DNA of 64,000 nucleotides from Natronomonas gomsonensis (GCF_013391635.1 NZ_JACAWU010000001.1:744001-808000), one strand, 5' to 3'; shown: positions 17,458 through 26,936, numbered from the stretch's first letter. Notes: generated by a model from the letters alone, not told the origin. A program made the numbers and translations.

Positions 17458-18878
17458 CGGTTCAACGTGTGTGTCGCTTCGCCGCGGGCGTTGGCGGCGG
17501 CCTCGGCGACTGCTTCCGACAGCGTCGGGTGCGTGTGGATGGTCGCAGCAACGTCTTCGAGTTGGGCGCCCATCTCGATGGCGAGGCCGACCTCGGCGAT
17601 GAGTTCCGAGGCTTCGGGGGCGACGATTTGGGCGCCGAGGACGAACTCGGTTTCGGCGTCGGCGACGATGCGGACGAAGCCCTCGCTCTCGTCGAGAGTG
17701 AGTGCACGCCCGGAGGCTCGAAGCGGCATCTGGCCGACGACGGGGTCGAAGCCGGCGTCGGCGGCGTCGGCTTCGGTCATCCCGACGGTACCGATTTCGG
17801 GGTCGGTGAAGACGGCTGCCGGGACGGCCTGATAATCCAGGGCCGCGGGTTCGCCGGCGATGACCTCGGCGGCGACGTGGCCCTCCTTGTACGCCTTGTG
17901 GGCCAACATCGGCTCGCCGGCCACGTCGCCGACGGCGAAGACATTCTCGACGCTGCTGCGGGCCTGGTCGTCCGTCTCGATGGTGCCGTCCTCGGCGGTT
18001 TCGAGGCCGATGGCGTCAAGGCCGACGGTGTCGGTGACGGGCTGACGACCGACGGCGACGAGCACCTTCTCGGCGGTGTATTCGTGGGTTTCGCCGTCCT
18101 CGTCTTCGGTCGTGACGAAGGCGTCGGATTGGACCTCCTCCCACTCCTGGGCGGCCTCGCCGAAGTGGAACTCGATTCCTAACTCCTCGGCGCGTTCCCG
18201 GACGACGCGGGTCACGTCGTCCTCGTAGCCCGGCAGGATGTCGTCGAGCATCTCGACGACGGTCACGTCACAGCCGAGTTTCGCCAACACTGTCGACAGT
18301 TCCATGCCGATGTATCCGCCGCCGACGACGAGCAGGGAATCCGGGAGTTCGGTCAGCGACAGCAGGCCGCTGGAGTCGAGGATGCGGTCGTCGTCGAACT
18401 CGAAGCCCGGCAACTGGATGGGGCGGCTCCCGGTGGCGACGATGGCGTGTTCGAACTCGATAGATTCGCTGCCCTGCCCCTCACCGCCGTGGGCGACGCG
18501 GACTGTGTCGTCGCTGACGAACTCCGCACGGCCGGGGACGAGATTGACGCCGTTTGCCTTGCACAGTTTCTCGACGCCGCTCGTGAGTTGGTCGACGACG
18601 CCGTCCTTCCAGTCGACCATCCCCTGGAGGTCGACCGCGGGGTCGGCGTAGACGCCCATGTGTTCGGCGCCACGTGCCTCGTGGGCGACATCGGTCGCGT
18701 GGACGAGTGCCTTCGAGGGGATACAGCCCGTATTGAGGCAGGTGCCGCCGTAGGCGTCCTTCTCGACGAGCGTCACGTCCAATCCGAGCTGGCCGGCGCG
18801 AATCGCGGCGACGTAGCCGCCCGGCCCGCCGCCGATGACCAGTACCTCCGTTCCGGTTGCGATGTCTCCTACGACCAT
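17454..18878 (-). CDS. lpdA: Dihydrolipoyl dehydrogenase (E3)
   Basis: 474 residues. It reoxidises the dihydrolipoyl group of 2-oxoacid dehydrogenase complexes and of the glycine cleavage H-protein, passing electrons via FAD to NAD+. Visible are the FAD-binding 'VIGGGPGGYVAAIRAGQLG', the redox disulfide 'GGTCLNTGCIPSK', the NAD-binding 'VVGGGYIGMELS' and the C-terminal dimer motif with the catalytic His in 'IHTHPTLSEA'. A TTTTTAA element lies about 30 nt upstream. It stands alone here, about 12 kb from the E1-E2 operon, so it may serve several complexes. Confidence 0.96.
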   Translation of the reverse strand: MVVGDIATGTEVLVIGGGPGGYVAAIRAGQLGLDVTLVEKDAYGGTCLNTGCIPSKALVHATDVAHEARGAEHMGVYADPAVDLQGMVDWKDGVVDQLTSGVEKLCKANGVNLVPGRAEFVSDDTVRVAHGGEGQGSESIEFEHAIVATGSRPIQLPGFEFDDDRILDSSGLLSLTELPDSLLVVGGGYIGMELSTVLAKLGCDVTVVEMLDDILPGYEDDVTRVVRERAEELGIEFHFGEAAQEWEEVQSDAFVTTEDEDGETHEYTAEKVLVAVGRQPVTDTVGLDAIGLETAEDGTIETDDQARSSVENVFAVGDVAGEPMLAHKAYKEGHVAAEVIAGEPAALDYQAVPAAVFTDPEIGTVGMTEADAADAGFDPVVGQMPLRASGRALTLDESEGFVRIVADAETEFVLGAQIVAPEASELIAEVGLAIEMGAQLEDVAATIHTHPTLSEAVAEAAANARGEATHTLNR

Positions 18879-18960
18879 CTGTTATCGGAGTACTCACTCG
18901 CCGGGGTTAAAAACTGGCAGGAATTGCCGAACGATGGCGGTAGCAGATATCTCCGCTGTC

Positions 18961-19140
18961 TTTTTTATCGAAGTGGTTCGAGAGTCACCGCCGGCGACTC
19001 TCGTCATCCAGCGAATCGCCGCTGGCGATTCGCACGGATTTTTGCGCCGAGCGGGGTGCGGGCCTTTGGCCCGCAACCGGATGCCGTGGCGGCGGAGCCG
19101 CCACGCGGTGCGCCGGAGGCGCACCCGAGGCGTAAAAAGT
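18961..19140. repeat. Intergenic hairpin cluster 3 (five tandem stems)
   Basis: The 312-nt gap between the divergent lpdA and rlmE genes is mostly filled by this cluster. Stems: 18979-19003 (12-bp arms, one mismatch), 19011-19033 (10-bp, loop GCT), 19057-19075 (8-bp, loop TTT), 19085-19105 (9-bp, loop GGA) and 19107-19125 (8-bp, loop GGA). T-runs precede it at 18961 and 19039, and an A-run follows at 19133. Each stem has a different sequence, so this is not a simple direct repeat. Because both flanking genes start here, a terminator role is unlikely for the whole cluster. Confidence 0.8.
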
Positions 19141-19190
19141 TCGGAGCGAAGCGCGTATCAGTTCCGACCCGCTATTTCGGCCAACTAACC

Positions 19191-19949
19191 ATGACTCGCA
19201 AGGACGACTACTACAACCGGGCGAAACAGGAGGGGTATCGCTCCCGGGCGGCGTACAAACTCAAGCAACTGAACGAGGAGGCGGGCCTCATCGGCGAGGG
19301 CAACACCGTCGTCGACCTCGGTGCGGCGCCGGGCGGGTGGCTGCAGGTCGCCTCAGAGTTGGCCGGCGACTCGGGGACCGTCGTCGGCGTCGACCTCCAG
19401 CGCATCAAGCCAATCGACGGCGTCGAGACCGTCCGCGGCGACATGACCGAAGACGACACCCGGGAGGAGGTCGTCGAACTCGTCGGCGAGGCCGACGTCG
19501 TCGTCTCCGACATGGCGCCGAACATGACCGGGGAGTACTCGCTGGACCACGCGCGGTCGGTGTATCTCGCGCGGATGGCCTTCGAGACGAGCCTCGAGTT
19601 ACTCGCTCCGGGCGGGGACTTCGTCGCGAAGGTGTTCGAAGGGCCCGATACCGACGACCTGCGGGCCGACATCGAGGAGGAGTTCGAGTACGTCCGTACG
19701 ATTCACCCGAAGGCCTCCCGGGACTCCTCCTCGGAGCTGTTCATGGTTGCGAAAGGCCGACTCACTGCGCCGGTTCGAGAGGGTGACCAACTCGAAGTCG
19801 ACATCGAGGACGTCGGCAGCGAGGGCGACGGCATCGCGAAGGTCGAGGGGTACACGCTGTTCGTCTCCGGGACCGAAGCGGGCGAGACCGTCGAGGTGCG
19901 GGTGACCGACGTGAAGCCGCGGTTCGGCTTCGCCGAACGGGTCGACTAA
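19191..19949 (+). CDS. rlmE: 23S rRNA uridine-2'-O-methyltransferase RlmE with TRAM domain
   Basis: 252 residues. The FtsJ-type methyltransferase domain (about 1-185) has 'YRSRAAYKLKQL', the SAM-binding 'DLGAAPGGW' (43-51) and 'VVSDMAPN'. A C-terminal TRAM domain (about 190-252, 'GEGDGIAKVEGYTLFV') probably adds RNA binding; this fusion is the usual archaeal form. The ATG at 19191 is where homologues begin ('MTRKDDYYNRAKQEGY'); the same frame is open through hairpin cluster 3 but that is not coding. Its stop overlaps the convergent small gene by 4 nt. Confidence 0.93.
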   Translation: MTRKDDYYNRAKQEGYRSRAAYKLKQLNEEAGLIGEGNTVVDLGAAPGGWLQVASELAGDSGTVVGVDLQRIKPIDGVETVRGDMTEDDTREEVVELVGEADVVVSDMAPNMTGEYSLDHARSVYLARMAFETSLELLAPGGDFVAKVFEGPDTDDLRADIEEEFEYVRTIHPKASRDSSSELFMVAKGRLTAPVREGDQLEVDIEDVGSEGDGIAKVEGYTLFVSGTEAGETVEVRVTDVKPRFGFAERVD

Positions 19950-20143
19950 CGCGAGCGCTCCTCTTCGAGTTCGCTCTCGAGTTCCTCGACTCTGGCTTCG
20001 AGTTCCTCGACGCGGTCGCTGCTACCGCTTCGACTCACGAGAAACAGGACGACGAGTAGCACTGGGACTGCGAAAAGGAACAGTATCAGGAAGATGATGA
20101 GCAGTTCCGGGCCGCCGGGGATGCCGAATTGGAGGGGCAGCAT
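19946..20143 (-). CDS. Small single-pass membrane protein with coiled-coil tail
   Basis: 65 residues: a very hydrophobic helix at about 13-38 and a C-terminal heptad segment 'RVEELEARVEELESELEEE'. The overall plan (N-terminal membrane anchor, cytoplasmic coiled coil) is shared by many small haloarchaeal proteins of unknown function. It is monocistronic and convergent with rlmE, overlapping by 4 nt. Confidence 0.65.
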   Translation of the reverse strand: MLPLQFGIPGGPELLIIFLILFLFAVPVLLVVLFLVSRSGSSDRVEELEARVEELESELEEERSR

Positions 20144-20185
20144 AGACGGTACGTTCGCACGCGACGTAAAAAACGTTCCTGCGGG

Positions 20186-20902
20186 TTAGGCGGGCGCGAC
20201 GCCGTCTTCGGAGCGGCGAATCGCGCCGGTGATGAGGTAGACGAACGGCGTATCGACCAGCGCGATGAGGAGCTTCAGGACGTACTGGCCGACGATGAGC
20301 GAGAGGACGAAGCCGATTTCGTAGGTCGCGCCGAAGCCGAGTTGCGGGAGGACGTAGAAGCCCAACCCGACGAAGATGACCGTGTCGATGGCCTGACTCG
20401 TCCCCGTCGAGGCGATGTTGCGGAGCCACAGCATCTCGCCGTCGGTGAGTTCCTTCAGTTTGTGGAAGACGACGACGTCGTAGTTCTGACTGACGAGGTA
20501 GGCGGCGAGGCTGGCGACGACGAGGGGACCGCTCTGTCCGAGCACCGCCGCGAAGTTCGCGGGGTCGATGGGCTGGCCGGGAACCGCTGGTGCGGCGATG
20601 GTGCTGTAGACGAGTGCGAGCAACAGGAAGTTCATCAGGAAGCCGACGTTGACGAGCACCTGGCCGGCTCGCTTGCCGTACAACTCGGTGTAGCAGTCGG
20701 TCGCGAGGAAGGTGAGCGCGTACGCCAGCGCTGCCCCGGGCAACACGAGACTGGTTCCCGTCACCGGTAGTCCGACCGGGGATTCGAACAGCAGGAGTTT
20801 CGAGGCGGTCACCTGTGCGGTGACGAGCGCGGTGACGAACATCGCCGCCAGCGCGACGGCGCCGGCCGGAAGCGCTCGGCGTGATTCGACGGCGTTACTC
20901 AT
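20186..20902 (-). CDS. Queuosine/archaeosine precursor transporter (YhhQ/VUT family)
   Basis: 238 residues with about six membrane helices. Typical family segments are 'VTASKLL', 'LTFLATDCYTELYGKRAGQ' and 'NYDVVVFHKLKELTDG', then 'LRNIASTGTSQAIDTVIF'. In bacteria such proteins import preQ0/preQ1; in archaea the same precursor makes archaeosine in tRNA. Its ATG overlaps by 8 nt the end of the upstream ribbon-helix-helix gene, so the two are one transcript and the regulator may control the transporter. Substrate is inferred from family. Confidence 0.88.
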   Translation of the reverse strand: MSNAVESRRALPAGAVALAAMFVTALVTAQVTASKLLLFESPVGLPVTGTSLVLPGAALAYALTFLATDCYTELYGKRAGQVLVNVGFLMNFLLLALVYSTIAAPAVPGQPIDPANFAAVLGQSGPLVVASLAAYLVSQNYDVVVFHKLKELTDGEMLWLRNIASTGTSQAIDTVIFVGLGFYVLPQLGFGATYEIGFVLSLIVGQYVLKLLIALVDTPFVYLITGAIRRSEDGVAPA

Positions 20903-21071
20903 CGTCCTCGAGTCGGTTGTGGCGGGCGTCTATCTCGTCGAGGATGTCGAGGTTCTTCCGGATGGACGCCCGGATGGCGTCGCTTCGGTTGACGTACTTG
21001 CCGTCGTCGCCGACGTGGTCGTCGAGGTCGTCGAGCAGTTCCCCTGGTATCTCGACGCTTATCTTGGGCAT
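20895..21071 (-). CDS. Ribbon-helix-helix (CopG-like) regulator
   Basis: 58 residues. It starts 'MPKISVEIPGELLDDLDDHV', the beta-strand of an RHH fold, followed by the two helices with 'NRSDAIRASIRKNLD'. Dimers of such proteins insert the strand into the DNA major groove. It overlaps the precursor transporter gene by 8 nt (20895-20902) and has its own promoter-like element upstream, so it is the first gene of the pair. Autoregulation is a common behaviour of RHH proteins but is not shown here. Too short to be noticed by simple ORF length cut-offs. Confidence 0.85.
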   Translation of the reverse strand: MPKISVEIPGELLDDLDDHVGDDGKYVNRSDAIRASIRKNLDILDEIDARHNRLEDDE

Positions 21072-21090
21072 ACTCGGGGATGACTGTGAG

Positions 21091-21100
21091 AATACTTAAG
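21091..21100 (-). promoter_or_regulatory. Promoter element of the RHH-transporter pair
   Basis: CTTAAGTATT on the minus strand, 20-29 nt before the ATG at 21071, inside an A/T-rich island. It contains the palindrome CTTAAG, which might also be an operator. Confidence 0.5.
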
Positions 21101-21125
21101 CCGTTCCCAACGCGGGTCAGTGGCG

Positions 21126-23336
21126 TCAGTCGGCCGGTTCGACCCGTCGTCGCTCGCGGCGACCGCCCAACGTGAGCAGCCACAGGATTCCCAATCCGAT
21201 TCCGTAGGCGAATATGATGGGAATGCCGAGGAGGAACATCGTGAACACGCCGCGGGGCGACAGCAGCGCCCCGGCGGCGAGGACGCCGATAGTGACCTCT
21301 CGCCAGCGGGTTCGCATCGTCCGGTAGGCGACGATGTTGCCGCGGTAGAACAGCACCATCGAGACGGGAATCATCGCGAGGATGCCGATGCCGACGGTGA
21401 GGAAGAAGATGAGCCAGCCGTAGTTGTTGATGCGGTAGGCGATAATCATGCCGGCGTCGAGGACGTCGGCGGCGAGCCACGAGATGACCGACGGCGCGAC
21501 GTAGACGAAGCCGAGGATGCTTCCGACGACCATGCCGACGATGAGGCTGCCGCCCCACGCGAGCAGGACGCGGCGGTCACCGCGGGCCAGTCCACGCTCC
21601 TTCAGCGAGGGCCAAGCGTAGTACAACAACAGCGGCAACACGGCCGCGGCCCCGAAGATGGTCGCCACCTTGATTTGGAAGATAAGCGCCTCGACGGGGT
21701 GGAGCGTGACGATTGATACCTGTTCGGCGGCGTATTCCGAGGGCATCCGGCTGACGAACTGGTCGTTGAGTCGGCCGATGCCGCCCTGGTACAGCACGAA
21801 GAACGTCCCGGCCAACACGACCATGAACAGGCCGACCAGTCGGAACGATTTCGCGGTGACGCTGTTGAGGACGAAGGCGGCGTCGTAGGCGTAGCCGCCG
21901 ATGTCGTCCTCGTCGATGTCGTCCTCGCTGAAGGCGCTCAACATTCCGGCGCCGCGGCGGGCGAGGATGCCTCCCTCCTCTTCCTCGTCGTCGTCCGCCT
22001 GAGCAGTGGTTGCCGCGGCGGCCCCGTCTTCGCCGTCCTCGAAGTCGTTCGGGGACACGTCGGCCTCCGGCGGGTTGATGTCGTCGTAGCGGTCGAGGAT
22101 GGCCCGTGCGCGCTCGGGGTCGTCTTCCTCCATGGCCTGTCCGGCCAGGGCGACGGCCTCGTCCTCTTCGAGGCGGGCGAAAGCGGCGGCCGGCGCCGCA
22201 CGGATGCCGCCCTCGTCCAGCTCCGAGAGGTCGATGTCGGCGGGGTCGGCGGGCGACCCGCCCGGAACCGCATACTGGCCGGCGCTCTCGTCGAGACCCT
22301 CGTAGACGAAGTAGCCGAATCCGACGACTGCGGTGAGGGCACCGTAGAGGGCGCTGACGACGGCGGCGTACGTCGCTTCGGGGAGACCGTAGGCCTCGCC
22401 CGCGGGGATGAACCGATAGCTGGACCCGAGTGAGTCGAGAACGCCGTTGACGCTTCCGACGCCGCCGTAGGTGTAGAAGGCGTAGACGAGGGCGCCGCCG
22501 ACGAGGAACAGCCCCGCCAGCACGTTCCAGTGAGCGCGAGCGACCGACCGGAAGTCGGTCGACTCGGTGGACCGTTTCGCCGTGACGACGATCTTCGCCA
22601 GATACAGCGAGATGCCGTACAGCGTCACGAGCGGGACGGCCCACATAATCTGGGTGAAGGGGTCCGGCGGCGAGAACAGCGCGCCGAAGATGAAGATGGC
22701 GACGACGGCGTGTTTCCACTTGTCCCGGAACGTCTCGTAGGGGACGATTTCGGTGTACGACAGCGTACTCATCAGAAGCGGCAGTTGGGCGGCGAGTCCG
22801 AACGACAGCGACAGCAGGAAGATGAACTGCGCCCACATCGAAATGGAGTAGGTCGGCTGAAAGCCGGCGCCGACGGCGTTCGACGCCAGGAAGCCGAACA
22901 TGAGCGGGAAGAAGAGGTTGTAGGCGTAGGCGACGCCGCCGGCGAACAGCGCGAGACTGACCGCGATGAAGCCGGCGGATTTCCACCACGGAATCGAGTC
23001 GGGCCACCGCCCTCGCTGCTTCAGCGAATCGCGGGAGTAGTAGATGAGCATCGGCACCGACAGCAGAATCCCGACGACGAGGCCGATTTTCACCTGCAGG
23101 AGGATGACCTCGAAGGGGGTGATGGCGACGACGACGATGTCCGGATTCGTGTTGAGGTCGGTTTTCAGGATGCTCCAGACGAACGCCCGCAGGACGTAGA
23201 TGGTCCCGATGAGGCCGATGACGAAGACGATAAACACCTTCTGCAGATGGGTCTGTGCGGTCGACAGCAGGGCACCGAGCTGTGCGCGCCCCTCTGCAAC
23301 CGTCCGCTTGACGTCGTCATCGGCGGCACTAGACAC
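21126..23336 (-). CDS. Twin-domain TatC (TatC-t), twin-arginine translocase subunit
   Basis: 736 residues, roughly twice a normal TatC. Two TatC-like six-helix domains are visible, about 25-300 and 480-725, each with 'IVxxPxEVILLQVKIG/VEALIFQIKVA' type segments. They are separated by two extra membrane helices and an acidic linker rich in Asp/Glu (about 390-470). This fusion is characteristic of haloarchaea, which export most secreted proteins folded through Tat. The start is taken as GTG 23336 ('SSAADDDVKRT'); longer frames run into the divergent tatC gene. It is divergent from tatC with a 96-nt shared promoter region. Confidence 0.92.
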   Translation of the reverse strand: MSSAADDDVKRTVAEGRAQLGALLSTAQTHLQKVFIVFVIGLIGTIYVLRAFVWSILKTDLNTNPDIVVVAITPFEVILLQVKIGLVVGILLSVPMLIYYSRDSLKQRGRWPDSIPWWKSAGFIAVSLALFAGGVAYAYNLFFPLMFGFLASNAVGAGFQPTYSISMWAQFIFLLSLSFGLAAQLPLLMSTLSYTEIVPYETFRDKWKHAVVAIFIFGALFSPPDPFTQIMWAVPLVTLYGISLYLAKIVVTAKRSTESTDFRSVARAHWNVLAGLFLVGGALVYAFYTYGGVGSVNGVLDSLGSSYRFIPAGEAYGLPEATYAAVVSALYGALTAVVGFGYFVYEGLDESAGQYAVPGGSPADPADIDLSELDEGGIRAAPAAAFARLEEDEAVALAGQAMEEDDPERARAILDRYDDINPPEADVSPNDFEDGEDGAAAATTAQADDDEEEEGGILARRGAGMLSAFSEDDIDEDDIGGYAYDAAFVLNSVTAKSFRLVGLFMVVLAGTFFVLYQGGIGRLNDQFVSRMPSEYAAEQVSIVTLHPVEALIFQIKVATIFGAAAVLPLLLYYAWPSLKERGLARGDRRVLLAWGGSLIVGMVVGSILGFVYVAPSVISWLAADVLDAGMIIAYRINNYGWLIFFLTVGIGILAMIPVSMVLFYRGNIVAYRTMRTRWREVTIGVLAAGALLSPRGVFTMFLLGIPIIFAYGIGLGILWLLTLGGRRERRRVEPAD

Positions 23337-23432
23337 GACGGGAAGGTCGGCTTTCGCAGTTATCAACCTTTTCCGTTCGGCCTGCCGGCGCCGACGAGAA
23401 GGCTTACAAACGGCCGGTACCGTTCGACGTAC

Positions 23433-24206
23433 ATGGGTGAGACGGCCGACGGGTCCTACGAGGTCGACGACGGCTTCGTCGGTGAGGGCCCCGAAAGCGA
23501 CGAGGAGATGCCGCTTGCGGACCACATCGAGGAGATGGTGTACCGCCTCGGCATCGTCCTCGTCGTCATGGCAATCGTCTCCGGCGTCGTGTTCCCCTTC
23601 GGCGACTACATCATCAACTTCCTGTGGTACTCCGTGTTACCCGGCGGCGACGTGGCCCGCCCCCGCGTGTATCACCCGCTCGCGCTCATCCTCGCGCGGC
23701 TGAAAGTCGCCACGCTGGGCGGGTTCATTATCGCCCTTCCCGTCTTCGTCTACCAGACGTACCTGTTCATGCGCCCCGGCCTCTACGAACACGAGCGTCG
23801 CTACTACCTCGCTTCCGTCCCCGCGAGTCTCGTCCTCGCGGGCATCGGCGTGCTGTTCGCGTACTTCCTCATCCTCCCGGCCATCTTCACGTACTTCCTG
23901 ACGTACTCCCGGAGCGCCGCCGTCGTCGCATTCGGCCTCTCCGATACGTTCGGTCTCATCGTCCTCATGATGGGGCTGTTCGCGGCGGTGTTCCAAATTC
24001 CGCTGTTCGTGATGCTGGCCATCATGATGGGGCTGACGACGCGGGCGTGGCTCGCCGAGAAGCGCCTGTACTTCTGGGGTGCGTTCCTCGGCATCGCCTT
24101 CCTGTTCAGCCCCGACCCCACCGGGATGGCGCCCATCATGGTCGCCGGGACGATGATTGGACTGTTCGAGTCGACGCTGCTCGTGTTGCGCTGGGTCGGC
24201 CGCTAA
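23433..24206 (+). CDS. tatC: TatC, twin-arginine translocase subunit
   Basis: 257 residues. After an acidic N-terminal tail come 'PLADHIEEMVYRL' and six membrane helices with 'PLALILARLKVA', 'FVYQTYLFMRPGLYEHER' and 'FSPDPTGMAPIM', all family features; TatC recognises the RR signal. Examples of Tat substrates in this window include the TAXI lipoprotein. ATG 23433 has a TTACAAA element 23-29 nt upstream. It is divergent from the twin-domain TatC gene, so both can share control. Confidence 0.94.
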   Translation: MGETADGSYEVDDGFVGEGPESDEEMPLADHIEEMVYRLGIVLVVMAIVSGVVFPFGDYIINFLWYSVLPGGDVARPRVYHPLALILARLKVATLGGFIIALPVFVYQTYLFMRPGLYEHERRYYLASVPASLVLAGIGVLFAYFLILPAIFTYFLTYSRSAAVVAFGLSDTFGLIVLMMGLFAAVFQIPLFVMLAIMMGLTTRAWLAEKRLYFWGAFLGIAFLFSPDPTGMAPIMVAGTMIGLFESTLLVLRWVGR

Positions 24207-24284
24207 GGTCGCCCCCTTTCGGAACTCCCTCACCCGGCAGCGACCGCTCCACCCCTGCCCGGCAAAGGTTGCCGTAACTCTTGG

Positions 24285-24290
24285 TTATAG
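24285..24290 (+). promoter_or_regulatory. TATA element of the metY-metX operon
   Basis: TTATAG, 28 nt before the ATG at 24318, which supports that start over an in-frame ATG at 24291. An imperfect dyad TGCAT/ATGCA (24292-24296 and 24305-24309) lies between box and gene and could be an operator. Confidence 0.5.
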
Positions 24291-24317
24291 ATGCATTGGG
24301 ATATATGCACGACACAC

Positions 24318-25637
24318 ATGAACGACGACGAGCGACGGGACACGGCGTCCGACCCGCCCGACGGTGGCCGGGCGCTGGGTTTCGGAACGCGCTGTCTCCA
24401 CGTCGGACAGGGGCCGGACGCCGAAACCGGCGCCGCCGCCCCACCGATATATCAGACGACTTCCTTCGAGTTTCCCGACGCCGACACCGCGGCCGCCCGC
24501 TACGCCTTAGAGGACGACGGCAACGTCTACTCCCGCATCGCCAACCCGACCGTCCGCGCACTCGAAAAGCGCCTGGCCTCGCTGGAGGGCGGCACCGACG
24601 CCCTCGCGACGGCCTCCGGAATGGGCGCCTTCGACGCCGCGACGCTCGTCCTCGCGGAGGCCGGTGACAACGTCGTCTCGGCCTCTTCGATTTACGGCGG
24701 CACGCATGCGTATCTCTCTCACACCGCCGCCCGCCGTGGCATCGAGTCCCGATTCGTCGACACCCTCGACCCCCAGGCCTACGACGAAGCCATCGACGAG
24801 GACACCGCCTTCGTCCACTGCGAAACCGTCGGCAATCCGTCGCTCGTGACGCCGCCGCTCGAAGAAATCGCCGAGGTGGCTCACGACAACGGCGTGCCGC
24901 TGTTCGTGGACAACACCTTCGCCACCCCGGCGCTGTGTCGGCCGCTGGAACACGGTGCCGACATCGTCTGGAACTCCACGACCAAGTGGATTCACGGATC
25001 GGGAACGACGCTCGGCGGAATCCTCGTCGACGACGGCTCGTTTCCCTTCGCGGAGTCCCCCGAGAAGTACCCCGAGATCGGCGGTCCGAACCCGGCCTTC
25101 GACGGCGTGAACTTCGCCGAGCGCTTCGGCGACCGGGCCTTCACGATGGCCGCCCGACACCGCGCGACCCGCAGTCTCGGCGACCAGCAGTCCCCCTTCG
25201 ACGCGTGGGCGACGCTGCAGGGCGTCGAAACCCTCCCGTTGCGGATGGAGCGACACTGCGAGAACGCCTTGGCCGTCGCCGAATATCTCGAGAACCACCC
25301 CGAGGTGTCGTGGGTCACCTACCCCGGCCTCGACTCCCACGAGACCCACGATCTCGCTTCGAAGTATCTGGAGGGTGGGTACGGCGGTATGGTCGCCTTC
25401 GGCCCCGAGGGCGGCTACGAGGCCGGCAAGCGAATCTGTGAGGACACCGAGGTGGCGAAGTTCCTCGCCAACATCGGCGACGCCCGGACGCTCGTCATCC
25501 ACCCCGCCTCGACGACGCACGCGCAGTTGACCGAGGCCGAACAGCGCGAAAGCGGCGTCACCCCCGACCTCATTCGGCTGTCGGTCGGCATCGAAGACGT
25601 AGACGATATCATCGCTGACCTCGAGGCGGTACTATGA
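24318..25637 (+). CDS. metY: O-acetylhomoserine sulfhydrylase, copy 1
   Basis: 439 residues. PLP enzyme of the Cys/Met metabolism family that makes homocysteine from O-acetylhomoserine and sulfide. Key segments: '[15 protein letters not shown]', 'YSRIANPTV', '[19 protein letters not shown]' and the PLP lysine in '[13 protein letters not shown]'. Long segments near '[12 protein letters not shown]' favour the OAH sulfhydrylase branch over cystathionine synthases. It overlaps metX by 4 nt, so the product of metX is probably its substrate. A close paralogue lies just downstream of metX. Confidence 0.9.
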   Translation: MNDDERRDTASDPPDGGRALGFGTRCLHVGQGPDAETGAAAPPIYQTTSFEFPDADTAAARYALEDDGNVYSRIANPTVRALEKRLASLEGGTDALATASGMGAFDAATLVLAEAGDNVVSASSIYGGTHAYLSHTAARRGIESRFVDTLDPQAYDEAIDEDTAFVHCETVGNPSLVTPPLEEIAEVAHDNGVPLFVDNTFATPALCRPLEHGADIVWNSTTKWIHGSGTTLGGILVDDGSFPFAESPEKYPEIGGPNPAFDGVNFAERFGDRAFTMAARHRATRSLGDQQSPFDAWATLQGVETLPLRMERHCENALAVAEYLENHPEVSWVTYPGLDSHETHDLASKYLEGGYGGMVAFGPEGGYEAGKRICEDTEVAKFLANIGDARTLVIHPASTTHAQLTEAEQRESGVTPDLIRLSVGIEDVDDIIADLEAVL

Positions 25638-26842
25638 GCGAGGACCGCGGCGTCGAGTCGTTGGGCGAGTTCACCTTCGAGTGTGGGGAGTCGATTCCCG
25701 ACCTCGAAATCGCCTACGAGACCTACGGCGAGTTCACCGGCGACAACGCCGTGTTGGTGTGTCACGCCCTGACTGGCAGCGCCCACGTCGCCGGCGGCCG
25801 CCGGCGTTCGGATACGGCCGGACAGGCCCACGCGTGGTGGGACGACATCGTCGGCCCGGGGAAGGCCATCGACACCACCGAGTACTACGTCGTCTGTGCG
25901 AACGTCCCCGGGTCGTGTTATGGTTCGTCGGGACCGGCGTCGACGAACCCCGAGACGGGCGAACCGTGGGGCACCGACTTCCCGGCCGTCACCGTCGGCG
26001 ATTGGACGCGCGCCCAGCGACTCCTGTTGGACGAACTCGGCGTGCCGAACCTCCACGCCGTCGTCGGCGGTTCCGTCGGCGGCATGAACGTCCTCGATTG
26101 GGCCAAACGCCACCCCGACCACGCCGACCGGGTCATCGTCGTCGCCGCCGCCGCACGACTGGACCCTCAGTGTCTCGCCTTGGACGCCATCGCCCGCCGC
26201 TCCATCACGACCGACCCCAACTGGAACGGCGGCGACTACTACGGCCAAGACCCACCGACCGAGGGGTTGGCGCTGGCCCGCCAAATCGGCCACGTAATGT
26301 ACCTCTCGAAGTCCTCGATGCAGGACAAGTTCGGCCGCCGGTCGGCCGGTATGGACATGGGTCGTGACACCTTCCCGGCCGACCCCGCCGCCGGCTTCTT
26401 TCCCTATCGCGAGGTCGAGTCGTATCTCGACTATCAGGGCGAGAAGTTCGCCGAGCGCTTCGACGCCAACTCGTATCTGTACCTCTCGCGGGCGATGGAC
26501 AACTACGACCTCGCCTCGGGCTATGACTCCGACGCCGACGCGCTGGCGGCCTTCGACGGTGAGGCACTCCTGCTTTCGTTCACTGGCGACTGGCACTTCA
26601 CCGTCGAGCAATCCGAGGAACTCGCCGAGGCGTTCCGTGCGACCGACGCCGCCACTGCCCACCACGTCATCGACTCCGACCACGGCCACGACGCCTTCCT
26701 CGTCGAACCGGACCGCGTCGGTCCGCCGCTCGACGACTTCCTCGCCGACGGCGTCTACGGGAAAGCCGTCTCCGATACGGTCGAAGACCGCGACGCTGGC
26801 GACGACTTCGCCCCGGTCCACACGAGTCTGTTCTCCGACTGA
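25634..26842 (+). CDS. metX: Homoserine O-acetyltransferase
   Basis: 402 residues. Alpha/beta hydrolase-fold acyltransferase that acetylates homoserine, the committed step of methionine synthesis. Features: '[11 protein letters not shown]', '[18 protein letters not shown]', nucleophile serine in '[13 protein letters not shown]', Asp near '[11 protein letters not shown]' and the catalytic His in '[11 protein letters not shown]'. Some proteins with this sequence pattern use succinyl-CoA, so acetyl specificity is by family. It starts in an ATGA overlap with metY and ends 155 nt before the second metY. Confidence 0.92.
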   Translation: MSEDRGVESLGEFTFECGESIPDLEIAYETYGEFTGDNAVLVCHALTGSAHVAGGRRRSDTAGQAHAWWDDIVGPGKAIDTTEYYVVCANVPGSCYGSSGPASTNPETGEPWGTDFPAVTVGDWTRAQRLLLDELGVPNLHAVVGGSVGGMNVLDWAKRHPDHADRVIVVAAAARLDPQCLALDAIARRSITTDPNWNGGDYYGQDPPTEGLALARQIGHVMYLSKSSMQDKFGRRSAGMDMGRDTFPADPAAGFFPYREVESYLDYQGEKFAERFDANSYLYLSRAMDNYDLASGYDSDADALAAFDGEALLLSFTGDWHFTVEQSEELAEAFRATDAATAHHVIDSDHGHDAFLVEPDRVGPPLDDFLADGVYGKAVSDTVEDRDAGDDFAPVHTSLFSD

Positions 26843-26867
26843 TACGGAGTGTTGTAACAGAGTGCCA

Positions 26868-26896
26868 GCGAGCGCCAGTGCTGGGTCGGCGCTCGC
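26868..26896. terminator. Inverted repeat after metX, possible terminator
   Basis: Perfect 9-bp arms GCGAGCGCC/GGCGCTCGC at 26868-26876 and 26888-26896, loop of 11 nt. It lies 26 nt after the metX stop. A second small stem GACTA-CAA-TAGTC follows at 26905-26917. No strong T-run follows, so termination is a guess. Confidence 0.4.
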
Positions 26897-26936
26897 CGGT
26901 AAAAGACTACAATAGTCCGTATAACGCCCCGTCATA

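Noticed and set aside
18447-19190. In-frame N-terminal extension of RlmE
   Set aside because: It runs antisense through lpdA and across hairpin cluster 3; homologues begin at 'MTRKDDYYNRAK', so the ATG at 19191 is the start.
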